Source of the DNA: Azohydromonas australica DSM 1124
GTDB lineage: Bacteria; Pseudomonadota; Gammaproteobacteria; Burkholderiales; Burkholderiaceae_C
DNA length: 64,000 nucleotides
Assembly: GCF_000430725.1 (NCBI RefSeq)
Contig: NZ_KE387212.1
Span: forward strand, 137,870 to 201,869
Direction: 5' to 3'
In this document: positions 1 to 8,071 of the stretch, in pieces
Layout of the letters: each line of letters begins with the position of its first letter
Numbering within the stretch: the stretch's first letter is position 1
Position numbers and translations under genes: made by a program
Notes under the pieces: generated by a model
The model's input: the letters and a program-made list of their open reading frames with translations, nothing else
What the model was told of the DNA's origin: nothing
Database searches by the model: none

Positions 1-2
1 CG

Positions 3-740
3 GAGCGCCAGGAGGCCGTGTTCGAGGCCTTCGAGCAGGCCGACGGCTCGATCACCCGCCGCCATGGCGGCACCGGCCTGGGCCTGGCCCTGGTGCGCCA
101 CCTCGCCACGCTGATGGATGGCGAGGTGGGCCTGCACAGCGTGCCGGGGCAGGGCAGCACCTTCTGGTTCACCGCCTGGCTGGGCCGCGCGCGGCCGTCC
201 GAGGCGCAGGGCGCGCCGGCGGCGGCCGGGGACCGGGGGGCACCGGCCGCCAGCGACGCGGCCGAGGCCGATGCGCTGCTGCAGGCGCTGCAGCAGCGCC
301 GCGGCGAAACATCCGATCCGCTTTCCAGGGAAGCGTCGGAGGCCCTGCTGCGCTCGCGCCACGGCGGCCAGCGTGTGCTGCTGGTCGAGGACCACTTCGT
401 CAACCGGGAAGTGGCGTCCGCCGTGTTGCGGGCCGTGTCGCTGGAAGTGGAAACCGCCGAGGACGGCCGCGGCGCGCTGGAGCTGGTGACCAGCAAGCCC
501 TACGACCTCGTGCTGATGGACGTGCAGATGCCGGTCATGGACGGGCTGGAGGCGACGCGGCAGATACGCCGGCGCATCGGCGCGGCACTTCCGATCATCG
601 CCATGACCGCCAATGCGTTCGAGGAGGACCGGCAGGCCTGCCTGGACGCCGGCATGAACGACCACGTCGCCAAGCCGGTGGAGCCCGCGCGGCTGTACGC
701 GACCTTGCTGCAGTGGCTGCCGCGGCCCACGGGCTCGTGA
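3..740 (+). CDS. Hybrid sensor histidine kinase, C-terminal part (ATPase end plus receiver domain)
   Basis: The reading frame is already open at the window edge, so the 5' part of the gene is missing. The first visible residues contain the G1/G2-type ATP-lid motifs of a HATPase_c domain (GGTGLGLAL), followed by a short linker rich in Ala and Arg. A receiver domain then begins at GQRVLLVEDH and carries the phospho-acceptor Asp in LVLMDVQMP, the conserved Thr in AMTAN and the conserved Lys in HVAKPV. This is a hybrid kinase or phosphorelay protein that autophosphorylates on His and passes phosphate to its own receiver. The signal sensed cannot be judged because the sensor region lies outside the window. 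It ends 12 bp before the convergent lysR gene. Confidence 0.9.
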   Translation, partial: ERQEAVFEAFEQADGSITRRHGGTGLGLALVRHLATLMDGEVGLHSVPGQGSTFWFTAWLGRARPSEAQGAPAAAGDRGAPAASDAAEADALLQALQQRRGETSDPLSREASEALLRSRHGGQRVLLVEDHFVNREVASAVLRAVSLEVETAEDGRGALELVTSKPYDLVLMDVQMPVMDGLEATRQIRRRIGAALPIIAMTANAFEEDRQACLDAGMNDHVAKPVEPARLYATLLQWLPRPTGS

Positions 741-752
741 AGCGCCGCGGCG

Positions 753-1652
753 TCAGTCCTTCACTACCTCCGACGCCAGCTGCCGCAGCCGCGTCGCCAC
801 GAAGCGCGCGGCCCGGGACAGCGGCCGGTGCGTGCTCAGGCTCAGCGCGATGGTGCGCGGGATCTCGGGAGCCACCACGCGGCTCGCGCCCAGCGTGCCC
901 GCCTTCAGCTCCTCGCCGAGGGCCATGAGCGGCAGCAGCGTGAAGGCGTGGCCGCTCATGGCCACGTCCTTCATGGCCGAGGCGGTGTCCACCTCCATCA
1001 CGGTCTCCAGCGCCACGCCGTGCTTGTGCGAGAGCTGCTCCAGCACGCTGCGCATGCCGTTGGGCATGGCGGGCAGCACCAGCGGCAGGCCAGCCAGCGC
1101 GGCGAAGTCCACGGTCGGGCCGGACAGCGCCGCATGGCCGGGCCGGCCGGTCAGGAAGGTCTGCACCGTGGCCAGCACGTCCTCGCCGCGCTGGGCCGCG
1201 GCGCCGTAGCGGTTCACCACCATCATGTCCAGCAGCCCCGACGCCAGCGCTTCGTCGAGGTGGCCGCTGAAGCCCTCGACGACGTGCAGGCGCACGCCCG
1301 GCGCCTGCGTGCGGATGTCGGCGATCAGGCGCGGCAGCAGCGGGCGCGACATCGAGGGCAGCACGCCCACGTGCACCGTGCCGGTCAGCGCGCCCGCGCT
1401 CTCGTGCGCCACGCTCTCCAGGCGCTGTACCTGGTCCAGCACCCGCTTGGCCTCGCCCAGCATGCGGCGGCCGAAGTCCGACAGTGCCATGCCGCGCCCC
1501 GTGCGCTCGAAGAGGCGGTCGCCCCACTCGGCCTCCAGCAGCGCCACCTGGCGGCTCACCAGCGAGGGCGCCATGTCCAGCGTCGTGGCCGCGCGCGACA
1601 GCGAGCCCAGCTCGGCCACCAGCACGAAGGTCTGCAGCTGCTTCAGGTGCAT
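753..1652 (-). CDS. LysR-family transcriptional regulator
   Basis: This is a full-length 299-residue LysR regulator. The N-terminal winged helix-turn-helix covers about residues 1-60 (MHLKQLQTFVLVAELGS, then SLVSRQVALLE). The C-terminal two-lobed substrate-binding domain occupies about residues 90-295. It is transcribed divergently from the Bug receptor and acyl-CoA synthetase operon that starts at 1752, with about 100 bp between the two starts. That is the classic arrangement for a LysR protein controlling its neighbour in response to a pathway metabolite. The inducer is unknown; the adjacent genes suggest a carboxylic acid or its CoA ester. Confidence 0.92.
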   Translation of the reverse strand: MHLKQLQTFVLVAELGSLSRAATTLDMAPSLVSRQVALLEAEWGDRLFERTGRGMALSDFGRRMLGEAKRVLDQVQRLESVAHESAGALTGTVHVGVLPSMSRPLLPRLIADIRTQAPGVRLHVVEGFSGHLDEALASGLLDMMVVNRYGAAAQRGEDVLATVQTFLTGRPGHAALSGPTVDFAALAGLPLVLPAMPNGMRSVLEQLSHKHGVALETVMEVDTASAMKDVAMSGHAFTLLPLMALGEELKAGTLGASRVVAPEIPRTIALSLSTHRPLSRAARFVATRLRQLASEVVKD

Positions 1653-1751
1653 GGTTTCACTTTAGTCGAAACCTGAAATCTGCCATTTCCACTTTTTCGC
1701 AAGCGGCCGGCTGCCTACGCTGTGGGATACCGATTCGAAAGGAGACAGCCC
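1653..1751. promoter_or_regulatory. Divergent promoter region between lysR and the Bug/acyl-CoA operon
   Basis: This 99-bp gap separates two divergent starts. It contains the imperfect dyad TTTAG-N7-CTGAA (near 1662-1678), which is compatible with a LysR T-N11-A site. A GGAGA ribosome-binding site lies at 1741, just before the ATG at 1752. Binding by the adjacent regulator is inferred from the gene arrangement. Confidence 0.4.
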
Positions 1752-2711
1752 ATGAAGCTCTTGATTCCGTTCGTCGCCCTGGCCGCGCTGGCGCCGCCAG
1801 CCCAGGCCCAGGCCTTTCCCCGGCAGCCGGTGGCGCTGGTGGTGCCTTTCCCGGCCGGCGGCCCGACCGACGCCATGGCGCGCCTGCTGGCGCAGAAGCT
1901 GGGCGAGCGCCTGGGCCAGCAGGTGGTGGTGGACAACCGCGGCGGCGCCGGCGGCACCCTGGCCGCGGAAGCGGTGGCGCGGGCCAGGCCGGACGGCCAC
2001 ACGCTGTTCTTCGGCACCACCGGCACGCTGGCCATCAACCCGAGCCTGTACCCGAAGCTGCGCTACGACCCGGTGAAGGACTTCGCGCCGGTCAGCCTGA
2101 TGGCGACCACGATGAACGTGCTGGTGGTCCACCCCGGCGTGCCGGCGCAGAGCCTGGGCGAGCTGGTCAAGCTGGCGCAGGCCAAGCCCGGCGACATGAC
2201 TTACGCCTCGGCGGGCAACGGCAGCTCCAACCACCTGTCGGGAGAGCTGTTCAAGGCCCGCGCCGGCATCCAGCTCACGCACGTGCCCTACAAGGGCTCG
2301 GCGCCGGCGCTGGTGGACCTGTTCGGCGGCCGGGTGTCGATGATGTTCGACACCGTGGCGCAGCAGGCGCCGCACATCGGCGCCGGCAAGGTGCGCGCGC
2401 TGGCCGTGACCGGACCGAAGCGCTCGCCGCTGCTGCCCGGGGTGCCGACGGCGCAGGAGGCCGGGCTCAAGGACTTCGACGTGACGATCTGGTTCGGCGT
2501 GCTGGCGCCGGCCGCCACGCCGGCACCGGTGGTGGAGCGCCTGAACCGCGAGATCGTGGCCGTGATGTCCACGGACGAGATGAAGCAGCGCATGCAGGCC
2601 GAGGGCGCCGAGGCCCGTCCCACCACGCCGGCCGAGTTCACCGCGCTGATCCGGCACGACATCGCCCAATGGGCCCCGGTCGTCAAGGCCTCGGGCGCCA
2701 CTCTTGAATGA
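1752..2711 (+). CDS. Bug-family tripartite tricarboxylate transporter substrate-binding protein
   Basis: This 319-residue periplasmic solute receptor belongs to the TctC/Bug family. A Sec signal peptide (MKLLIPFVALAALAPPAQAQA) is followed by the family start FPRQPVALVVPFPAGGPTD. The conserved ligand-loop region VVDNRGGAGG and the later LTHVPYKGSAPALVDL segment are both present. I chose the ATG at 1752 because GGAGA sits 8 bp upstream and the signal peptide starts there. A longer in-frame start at 1722 adds a charged extension with no signal character. No TctA or TctB membrane component is nearby, so it is an orphan receptor. Its role may be sensing or supplying a shared TTT transporter. It is the first gene of the operon divergent from lysR. 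Confidence 0.93.
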   Translation: MKLLIPFVALAALAPPAQAQAFPRQPVALVVPFPAGGPTDAMARLLAQKLGERLGQQVVVDNRGGAGGTLAAEAVARARPDGHTLFFGTTGTLAINPSLYPKLRYDPVKDFAPVSLMATTMNVLVVHPGVPAQSLGELVKLAQAKPGDMTYASAGNGSSNHLSGELFKARAGIQLTHVPYKGSAPALVDLFGGRVSMMFDTVAQQAPHIGAGKVRALAVTGPKRSPLLPGVPTAQEAGLKDFDVTIWFGVLAPAATPAPVVERLNREIVAVMSTDEMKQRMQAEGAEARPTTPAEFTALIRHDIAQWAPVVKASGATLE

Positions 2712-4855
2712 CTGCTCCAGACGCCATGAACACGCTTGATTCCCGCCTCGCGCGCGCCTTCGCGCCGCGTTCCGTCGCCGTCGTCGGCGCCACCGAGGAC
2801 CGCAACAAGGTCGGCGGCCGGCCACTGCACTACCTGCAGCGCTTCGGCTTCGCCGGCGCCGTCTACCCGATCAACCCGCGGCGCGACAGCGTGCAGGGCC
2901 TGGCCGCCTGGCCCTCGCTGGCGGCGCTGCCCGAGGCGCCCGACGTCGCCGTCGTGGCCGTGGGCCAGGAGCAGGTGGCCGAGGTGATCCGCCAGTGCGC
3001 CGCCCGTGGCGTGGGCACCGCCGTCGTCATGAGCTCGGGCTTTGGCGAGACCGGCGCCGAGGGGCTGGCGCGGCAGCGCGCGCTGGTGGAGGAGGCGCGG
3101 CGGCTGGGCGTGCGCCTGATCGGGCCCAACGCCCAGGGCATCGCCAACTTCGGCAGCGGCGCGGTGCTGAACTTCAGCACCATGTTCATGGAGGTAGCGC
3201 CGCAGGACGGGCCGGTGGCCATCGTCAGCCAGAGCGGCGCGGCCAGCGTCATGCCCTACGCCCTGCTGCGCGAGCGCGGCATCGGCGTGCGCTACCTGGT
3301 GGCCTCGGGCAACGACGCCGACGCCTCGGTGGGCGAGCTGGCCCTCGTGGCGGCGGCGGACCCAGACATCCGCGTCGTGCTGCTCTACATCGAGTCGCTG
3401 TCCGACCCGGCGACGCTGGCCGAGGTGGCGCGGCTGGCCAATGCGCGTGGCGCGGCGGTCGTGGCCCTCAAGTCGGGCCGCAGCGCGCGCGGCGCCCAGG
3501 CCGCGGCCTCGCACACCGGCGCGCTGGTGCATGACGACGTGGTGGTCGATGCCTTCCTGGAGCGCCACGGCATCTGGCGCGCCGCCGACGTGCACGGCCT
3601 GGTCAACGCCGTCGAACTGGTCCTGGCCGCCGGTCTGCACCCGGCCGAGCGGCTGGTGGTGATGAGCCACAGCGGCGCCGTGGGCGTGCTCAGTGCCGAC
3701 ACCGCCGAGCAGCTGAAGCTGCCGCTGGCCGAGCTGGCGCCGGCGACGCTGCAGGCGCTGGCGCGCGTCATGCCGGGCTTCGCCACGGCCGGCAACCCGG
3801 TGGACCTGACGGCCTCGCTGCTCACCGACGGCGGCATGTTCGCCGCGACGCTGGAGGCGCTGGCGGCCGACCCGCAGGCGGACCTGTTCCTCATCGGCGT
3901 GCCCGTGGCGGGCGAGGGCTACGACGTGGAAGGCATGGCGCGCGACACCGCGCGCTTCATGGCCGCCCACGGCAAGCCGACCGCCGTCTCGGCCCCACAG
4001 GCTTCGGTGCGCGACGCCTTCGGGCGTGCCGGCGTCCCGGTGTTCGGGCACGAGACCGACGCCCTGGCCGCGCTGCACCAGCTCAGCCGCCACGCCCGGC
4101 TGCAGCAGCAGGCGCTGCGCCGCTCGGCCGCCGTGGAGGCGCTGCCGTCGCTGCCGGCGCTGCAGGGTGTCGCCACGCGCTCCGGCCCTGCCACGCTCAG
4201 CGAGGCGGACAGCCTGGCCGTGCTGGGCCACGCCGGCATCCCGCTGGCACCGCACCGCCCATGCCGCACGGCGCAGGAGGCCGTCGCTGCCTGGCGCGAG
4301 CTGGGCCCAGAGGTGGTGCTGAAAGCCTGCTCGGCCCACATCCCGCACAAGTCCGAGCACGGGCTGGTGTTCCTGGGCCTGGACAGCGAAGGGGCGGTGG
4401 CCGAGGCCTTCGAGCACTGTGCGGCCCGCGTCCGCGCGCTGGAGCTGCCGCTGGAGGGCGTGATCGTGGCCCGGCGCGTGCGCGGGCGGCGCGAGTTCGC
4501 CCTGGGCGTGCGCCAGGACCCGGCCTTCGGCGCGGTGGTCATGGTCAGCGACGGCGGGAAGTACGTGGAAGCGCTGCGCGACTTCGCGGTGCTGCTGCAC
4601 CCCTTCACCGAGCAGGACGTGCTGGAGAAGCTGGCGGGGCTGCGCATCGCGCCGATCCTGGCCGGCGTGCGCGGCGAGCCGCCGGTGGATCGGGCCGTCG
4701 TGGCGCGCTGCGCCGTGGCGCTGGGCCGGCTGGCGGCGGCGCACCCGCGGGACATCGCCGCCATCGACCTCAACCCGCTGATCGTCGGCAGCGCCGGCGA
4801 GGGCGGCTGGGCCGTGGACGCCGTGGTCGAGCTGACGGGAGGCCGCCATGCGTGA
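2708..4855 (+). CDS. Acetate--CoA ligase (ADP-forming)-type acyl-CoA synthetase, fused alpha and beta subunits
   Basis: The 715-residue protein has the single-chain NDP-forming acyl-CoA synthetase layout. It has an N-terminal CoA-binding Rossmann domain (VAVVGATEDRNKVGG, about residues 20-130), succinyl-CoA-ligase-like domains with the probable phospho-His in SHTGAL (His269), and a C-terminal ATP-grasp domain (about 490-710) with VVLKACSAHIPHKSE. It converts a carboxylic acid, CoA and ATP into acyl-CoA, ADP and phosphate. The ATG overlaps the stop of the receptor gene by 4 bp (ATGA), indicating translational coupling. With two crotonases and an aldehyde dehydrogenase it should activate or release the acyl-CoA of this pathway. 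The acyl substrate is not predictable from sequence. Confidence 0.9.
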   Translation: MTAPDAMNTLDSRLARAFAPRSVAVVGATEDRNKVGGRPLHYLQRFGFAGAVYPINPRRDSVQGLAAWPSLAALPEAPDVAVVAVGQEQVAEVIRQCAARGVGTAVVMSSGFGETGAEGLARQRALVEEARRLGVRLIGPNAQGIANFGSGAVLNFSTMFMEVAPQDGPVAIVSQSGAASVMPYALLRERGIGVRYLVASGNDADASVGELALVAAADPDIRVVLLYIESLSDPATLAEVARLANARGAAVVALKSGRSARGAQAAASHTGALVHDDVVVDAFLERHGIWRAADVHGLVNAVELVLAAGLHPAERLVVMSHSGAVGVLSADTAEQLKLPLAELAPATLQALARVMPGFATAGNPVDLTASLLTDGGMFAATLEALAADPQADLFLIGVPVAGEGYDVEGMARDTARFMAAHGKPTAVSAPQASVRDAFGRAGVPVFGHETDALAALHQLSRHARLQQQALRRSAAVEALPSLPALQGVATRSGPATLSEADSLAVLGHAGIPLAPHRPCRTAQEAVAAWRELGPEVVLKACSAHIPHKSEHGLVFLGLDSEGAVAEAFEHCAARVRALELPLEGVIVARRVRGRREFALGVRQDPAFGAVVMVSDGGKYVEALRDFAVLLHPFTEQDVLEKLAGLRIAPILAGVRGEPPVDRAVVARCAVALGRLAAAHPRDIAAIDLNPLIVGSAGEGGWAVDAVVELTGGRHA

Positions 4856-5624
4856 GGAACCCACCGTGACCGTGGAGATCACGGACCGCATCGCCGTCGT
4901 GCGGCTGCACCGGCCCGCGGTGATGAACGCGGTCAATGACGCGCTGCGGCGCGAGCTGGGCGCGGCGCTGCGCGAGCTGGATGCCGGCGACGCGGCGGAT
5001 GCCCTCGTGCTCACCGGCAGCGGCGAGCGTGCCTTCTGTGCCGGGCAGGACCTGGAGGAGTCGGCGGCGGTGGACACCACCACGCTGGCCGGCTGGCTCA
5101 ACCGGCAGCACGCCATGTACCAGGCGCTGCGCGACGTGGACAAGCCGCTGGTGGCGGCGATCAACGGCACGGCCGTGGGCGCGGGATTCCAGATGGCGCT
5201 GCTGTGCGACCTGCGCGTGGCGCATGCGGACCTGCGCATGGGCCAGCCGGAGGTGAAGGCGGGCCTGGCCAGCGTCGTGGGCTCGTACCTGATGTCGCTG
5301 CAGATCGGCCACTCGCTGAACCAGCAGCTCTCGCTCACCGGCGAGCTGGTCAGCGGCGAGCGCGCGCACGTGCTGGGCCTGGTCAACGACCTGGTGGCGC
5401 CGGCGCAGGTGCTGCAGCGGGCAGTCGAGCGCGCCCGCGCCCTGGCTGCGCTGCCCGGTGCCGCGCTGCGCATGACCAAGCGGCGCTTTCGCGAGCGCAC
5501 GCAGGCCGGCTTCGAGGAGGCCTGCAACGCGGGCATCCGCTACCAGCTGGAGTGCTACGCCACCGGCGAGCCCACCCGCGTGATGCAGGCCTTCCTGGCG
5601 CGCCGCAACGCCGCCCATTCCTGA
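4848..5624 (+). CDS. Enoyl-CoA hydratase/isomerase (crotonase) family protein
   Basis: This 258-residue crotonase-fold enzyme has the oxyanion-hole segments FCAGQDLEE (about residues 62-70) and INGTAVGAGFQMALLCDLRVAH (about 105-126). Glu appears at one of the two usual acid positions (GQPEVKAGLAS). A GGGAGG ribosome-binding site precedes the ATG, which overlaps the end of the acyl-CoA synthetase gene by 8 bp. Family members hydrate, isomerise or retro-aldol cleave acyl-CoA thioesters. With an aldehyde dehydrogenase directly downstream, a retro-aldol release of an aldehyde, as in hydroxycinnamoyl-CoA hydratase-lyases, is one option. The specific reaction is inference. Confidence 0.9.
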   Translation: MREEPTVTVEITDRIAVVRLHRPAVMNAVNDALRRELGAALRELDAGDAADALVLTGSGERAFCAGQDLEESAAVDTTTLAGWLNRQHAMYQALRDVDKPLVAAINGTAVGAGFQMALLCDLRVAHADLRMGQPEVKAGLASVVGSYLMSLQIGHSLNQQLSLTGELVSGERAHVLGLVNDLVAPAQVLQRAVERARALAALPGAALRMTKRRFRERTQAGFEEACNAGIRYQLECYATGEPTRVMQAFLARRNAAHS

Positions 5625-5634
5625 GGACACACCC

Positions 5635-7080
5635 ATGAACCAAGAGCAGATCTACATCGACGGCGCCTGGACGCCGGCCGGCGGCACGGCCCTGACGCCG
5701 GTGACCGACAGCTGGACCGAGCAGCCCTTCGCGGCCTACCGCAGCGCCTGCGCCGCGGACGTGGACCGGGCGGTCCGGGCCGCGCGCCGGGCCTTCGGCA
5801 CCTGGTCCGCGACGCCGGTGGCCGAGCGGGCCGCCGTCGTGCGCCGGATCGCCGCGGCGCTGCGTGAGCGCGGCGACGAGCTCACGCGCGTGATCTCGCG
5901 CGAGGTCGGCATGCCGGCGAAGCTGGCCGCGCGCATCCAGGTCGGGGCGCCGATCGCCGCCTGGGACGCTTATGCCCGGCTCGCCGATGAAGTGGAGTGG
6001 GAGACGCGCCTGGGCCACTCGCTGGTGCAGCAGGTGCCGGTGGGCGTGGTGGCCTGCATCACGCCCTGGAACTACCCGCTGCACCAGGTCACGGCCAAGG
6101 TGGCGCCGGCGCTGCTGGCGGGCTGCACCGTCGTGCTCAAGCCCTCGGAGCTGGCGCCGTCGAGCGCCTTCCTGCTGGCGCAGGCCATCGAGCAGGCGGG
6201 GGTGCCGGCGGGCGTGTTCAACCTCGTGCACGGCACCGGGCCGGAGGTGGGCGAGGCGCTGGTGCGGCATGCGGAGGTGGACATGGTGTCCTTCACCGGC
6301 TCCACGCGCGCCGGCCGGCACATCGCCGCGCTGGCCGGGCAGGACGTCAAGCGCGTGGCGCTGGAGCTGGGCGGCAAGTCCGCCGCGCTGGTGCTGCCCG
6401 GCGCCGACCTGGGCGCGGCGGTGAAGGCGACGCTGGCCGGCTGCTTCCTCAACTCCGGCCAGACCTGCTCGGCGACGACGCGGCTGCTGGTGCCGCGCGA
6501 CCAGTACGAGCGTGCCGCCGCGCTGCTGCGCGAGGGCGCGGCGGGCTACCGCATGGGCGATCCGGCCGATGGCGCGACGCGCTTGGGGCCGCTGATCTCG
6601 GCGGCCCAGCGGCAGCGGGTGCTGGGCCTGGTCGAGCAGGCGCTGGGCGAGGGTGCCACGCGGCTGAGCCCGGACGTGGCGCTGCCGCCGCACGGCTTCT
6701 TCGTCGCGCCCACCGTGCTGGGGAACGTGCGGCCCGACAGCGCCATTGCCCAGGAAGAGGTGTTCGGCCCGGTGCTGGTGCTGCTGCCCTACGAGGGCGT
6801 GGAGGAGGGCGTCGCGCTGGCCAACGGCACCGCCTACGGGCTGGCGGCCAGCGTCTGGGGGCCGACGCCGGCGGCGGCGCTGGCCGTGGCGCGGCGGCTG
6901 CGCGCGGGCCAGGTGGACGTCAACGGCGCGCCCTTCAACTCGGCCGCGCCCTTCGGCGGCTTCGGGCAGTCCGGCCTGGGGCGGGAGAACGGGCGCCACG
7001 GCCTCGAGGAGTTCCTGGAGCCGGTGTCGATCCAGATGCCGCCCGCGTACTTCGACACCCCGTCCACGAACCAGGAGTGA
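5635..7080 (+). CDS. NAD(P)-dependent aldehyde dehydrogenase
   Basis: This 481-residue ALDH-superfamily enzyme is of normal length. Visible motifs are ITPWNYPLHQ (cofactor region), SFTGSTRAGR, the general-base Glu244 in LELGGKSAAL and the nucleophile Cys278 in NSGQTCSATT. The EEVFGPVL motif follows. It oxidises an aldehyde to the acid with NAD or NADP. It sits 10 bp after one crotonase and 4 bp before a second, so it clearly belongs to the operon. It may oxidise an aldehyde released by a neighbouring crotonase. The substrate is unknown. Confidence 0.93.
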   Translation: MNQEQIYIDGAWTPAGGTALTPVTDSWTEQPFAAYRSACAADVDRAVRAARRAFGTWSATPVAERAAVVRRIAAALRERGDELTRVISREVGMPAKLAARIQVGAPIAAWDAYARLADEVEWETRLGHSLVQQVPVGVVACITPWNYPLHQVTAKVAPALLAGCTVVLKPSELAPSSAFLLAQAIEQAGVPAGVFNLVHGTGPEVGEALVRHAEVDMVSFTGSTRAGRHIAALAGQDVKRVALELGGKSAALVLPGADLGAAVKATLAGCFLNSGQTCSATTRLLVPRDQYERAAALLREGAAGYRMGDPADGATRLGPLISAAQRQRVLGLVEQALGEGATRLSPDVALPPHGFFVAPTVLGNVRPDSAIAQEEVFGPVLVLLPYEGVEEGVALANGTAYGLAASVWGPTPAAALAVARRLRAGQVDVNGAPFNSAAPFGGFGQSGLGRENGRHGLEEFLEPVSIQMPPAYFDTPSTNQE

Positions 7081-7084
7081 AGCC

Positions 7085-7897
7085 ATGGACTACCAGCAAC
7101 TGACCTATTCCACCGAGGGCGCGACCGCCGTCATCACCCTGAACCGGGCCGAGCGCATGAACGCGCTGACCAAGGTGCTGGAGGCCGAGCTGCGTGCGGC
7201 CATGGAGCGGGCCGGGCGCGACCCCGCGGTGCGCGCCATCGTGCTCACCGGCGCCGGGCGCGCCTTCTGCGCCGGCATGGACATCGACGAGCTGGAGGTG
7301 CTGCCGCCGGAGGACATCCGCGCCCAGGAGTGGATGCGGCCCTACGACATGAACCGGCGCGCCGACTACCAGACGCGCTACTCGTACTTCCCGGCGATCG
7401 CCAAGCCCGTGATCTGCGCCATCAACGGCGCCGCGGCGGGCCTGGGGCTGGTGATGGCGCTCTACAGCGACTTCCGCCTCGCCGCCAGCACGGCGGCCTT
7501 CGCCACCGCCTTTGCCAAGCGTGGGCTGATCGCGGAGCACGGCATCGCCTGGATGCTGCCGCGCATCGTGGGCCACGCGCATGCGACGGACCTGCTGCTG
7601 ACCTCGCGCAAGGTCGGCGCCGAGGAGGCGCTGGCGATGGGGCTGGTGCACCGCGTGGTGGAGCCGCAGGCGCTGCTGTCCACCGCGCTGGAGCTGGCGC
7701 GCACGCTCTCCACCGAGGTGTCGCCCCGTTCGGTGGCGGTGGTGAAGCGCCAGCTCTGGGAGTCGCCCTACCAGTCGCTGGGAGAGGCCGTGGCGCTGGC
7801 CAACGCCGAGATGTTCACCAGCCTGCAAAGCGAGGACTTCAGGGAGGGCGTGGCGCACTTCCAGGAGCGCCGCGCGCCGCGCTTCACGGGGCGCTGA
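7085..7897 (+). CDS. Enoyl-CoA hydratase/isomerase (crotonase) family protein
   Basis: This is a second crotonase, 270 residues, distinct from the one at 4848. The oxyanion-hole motifs are FCAGMDIDEL (about residues 61-70) and CAINGAAAGLGLVMALYSDFRLA, with FAKRGLIAEHGIAWMLPR in the active-site stretch. The ATG at 7085 lies 4 bp after the aldehyde dehydrogenase stop. Although the frame stays open far upstream inside the dehydrogenase gene, that extension has no family similarity. This is the last gene of the operon. Two paralogous crotonases suggest two successive acyl-CoA steps, or one hydratase and one isomerase or lyase. Confidence 0.9.
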   Translation: MDYQQLTYSTEGATAVITLNRAERMNALTKVLEAELRAAMERAGRDPAVRAIVLTGAGRAFCAGMDIDELEVLPPEDIRAQEWMRPYDMNRRADYQTRYSYFPAIAKPVICAINGAAAGLGLVMALYSDFRLAASTAAFATAFAKRGLIAEHGIAWMLPRIVGHAHATDLLLTSRKVGAEEALAMGLVHRVVEPQALLSTALELARTLSTEVSPRSVAVVKRQLWESPYQSLGEAVALANAEMFTSLQSEDFREGVAHFQERRAPRFTGR

Positions 7898-8071
7898 GCG
7901 GGAGATGAGGTGACGTAGCCGCCCGGTCGTGCAGGAGGCGGCTTCGCTGCGAGGTGGTCCAGCGCGAGCCGCGGCTCGACAGCTGGCAGCGCCAGCGTTC
8001 GCTCCACACGGCGCTGCACGGCGGAAAGTGAAGGGAGCAAACTCCGTCATCTTCCACAGGAGGAGATCCGC

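Noticed and set aside
2288..5536. Open minus-strand frame of more than 1000 codons opposite the acyl-CoA synthetase and crotonase genes
   Set aside because: It overlaps three well-supported plus-strand genes, its translation is low-complexity Arg/Ala/His/Gln-rich, and long antisense frames are expected at this GC content.
7965..7978. Palindrome CGAGCCGCGGCTCG between the crotonase and cyanophycinase genes
   Set aside because: A self-complementary GC word of this size without loop or T-run is not convincing as terminator or operator in DNA of this composition.
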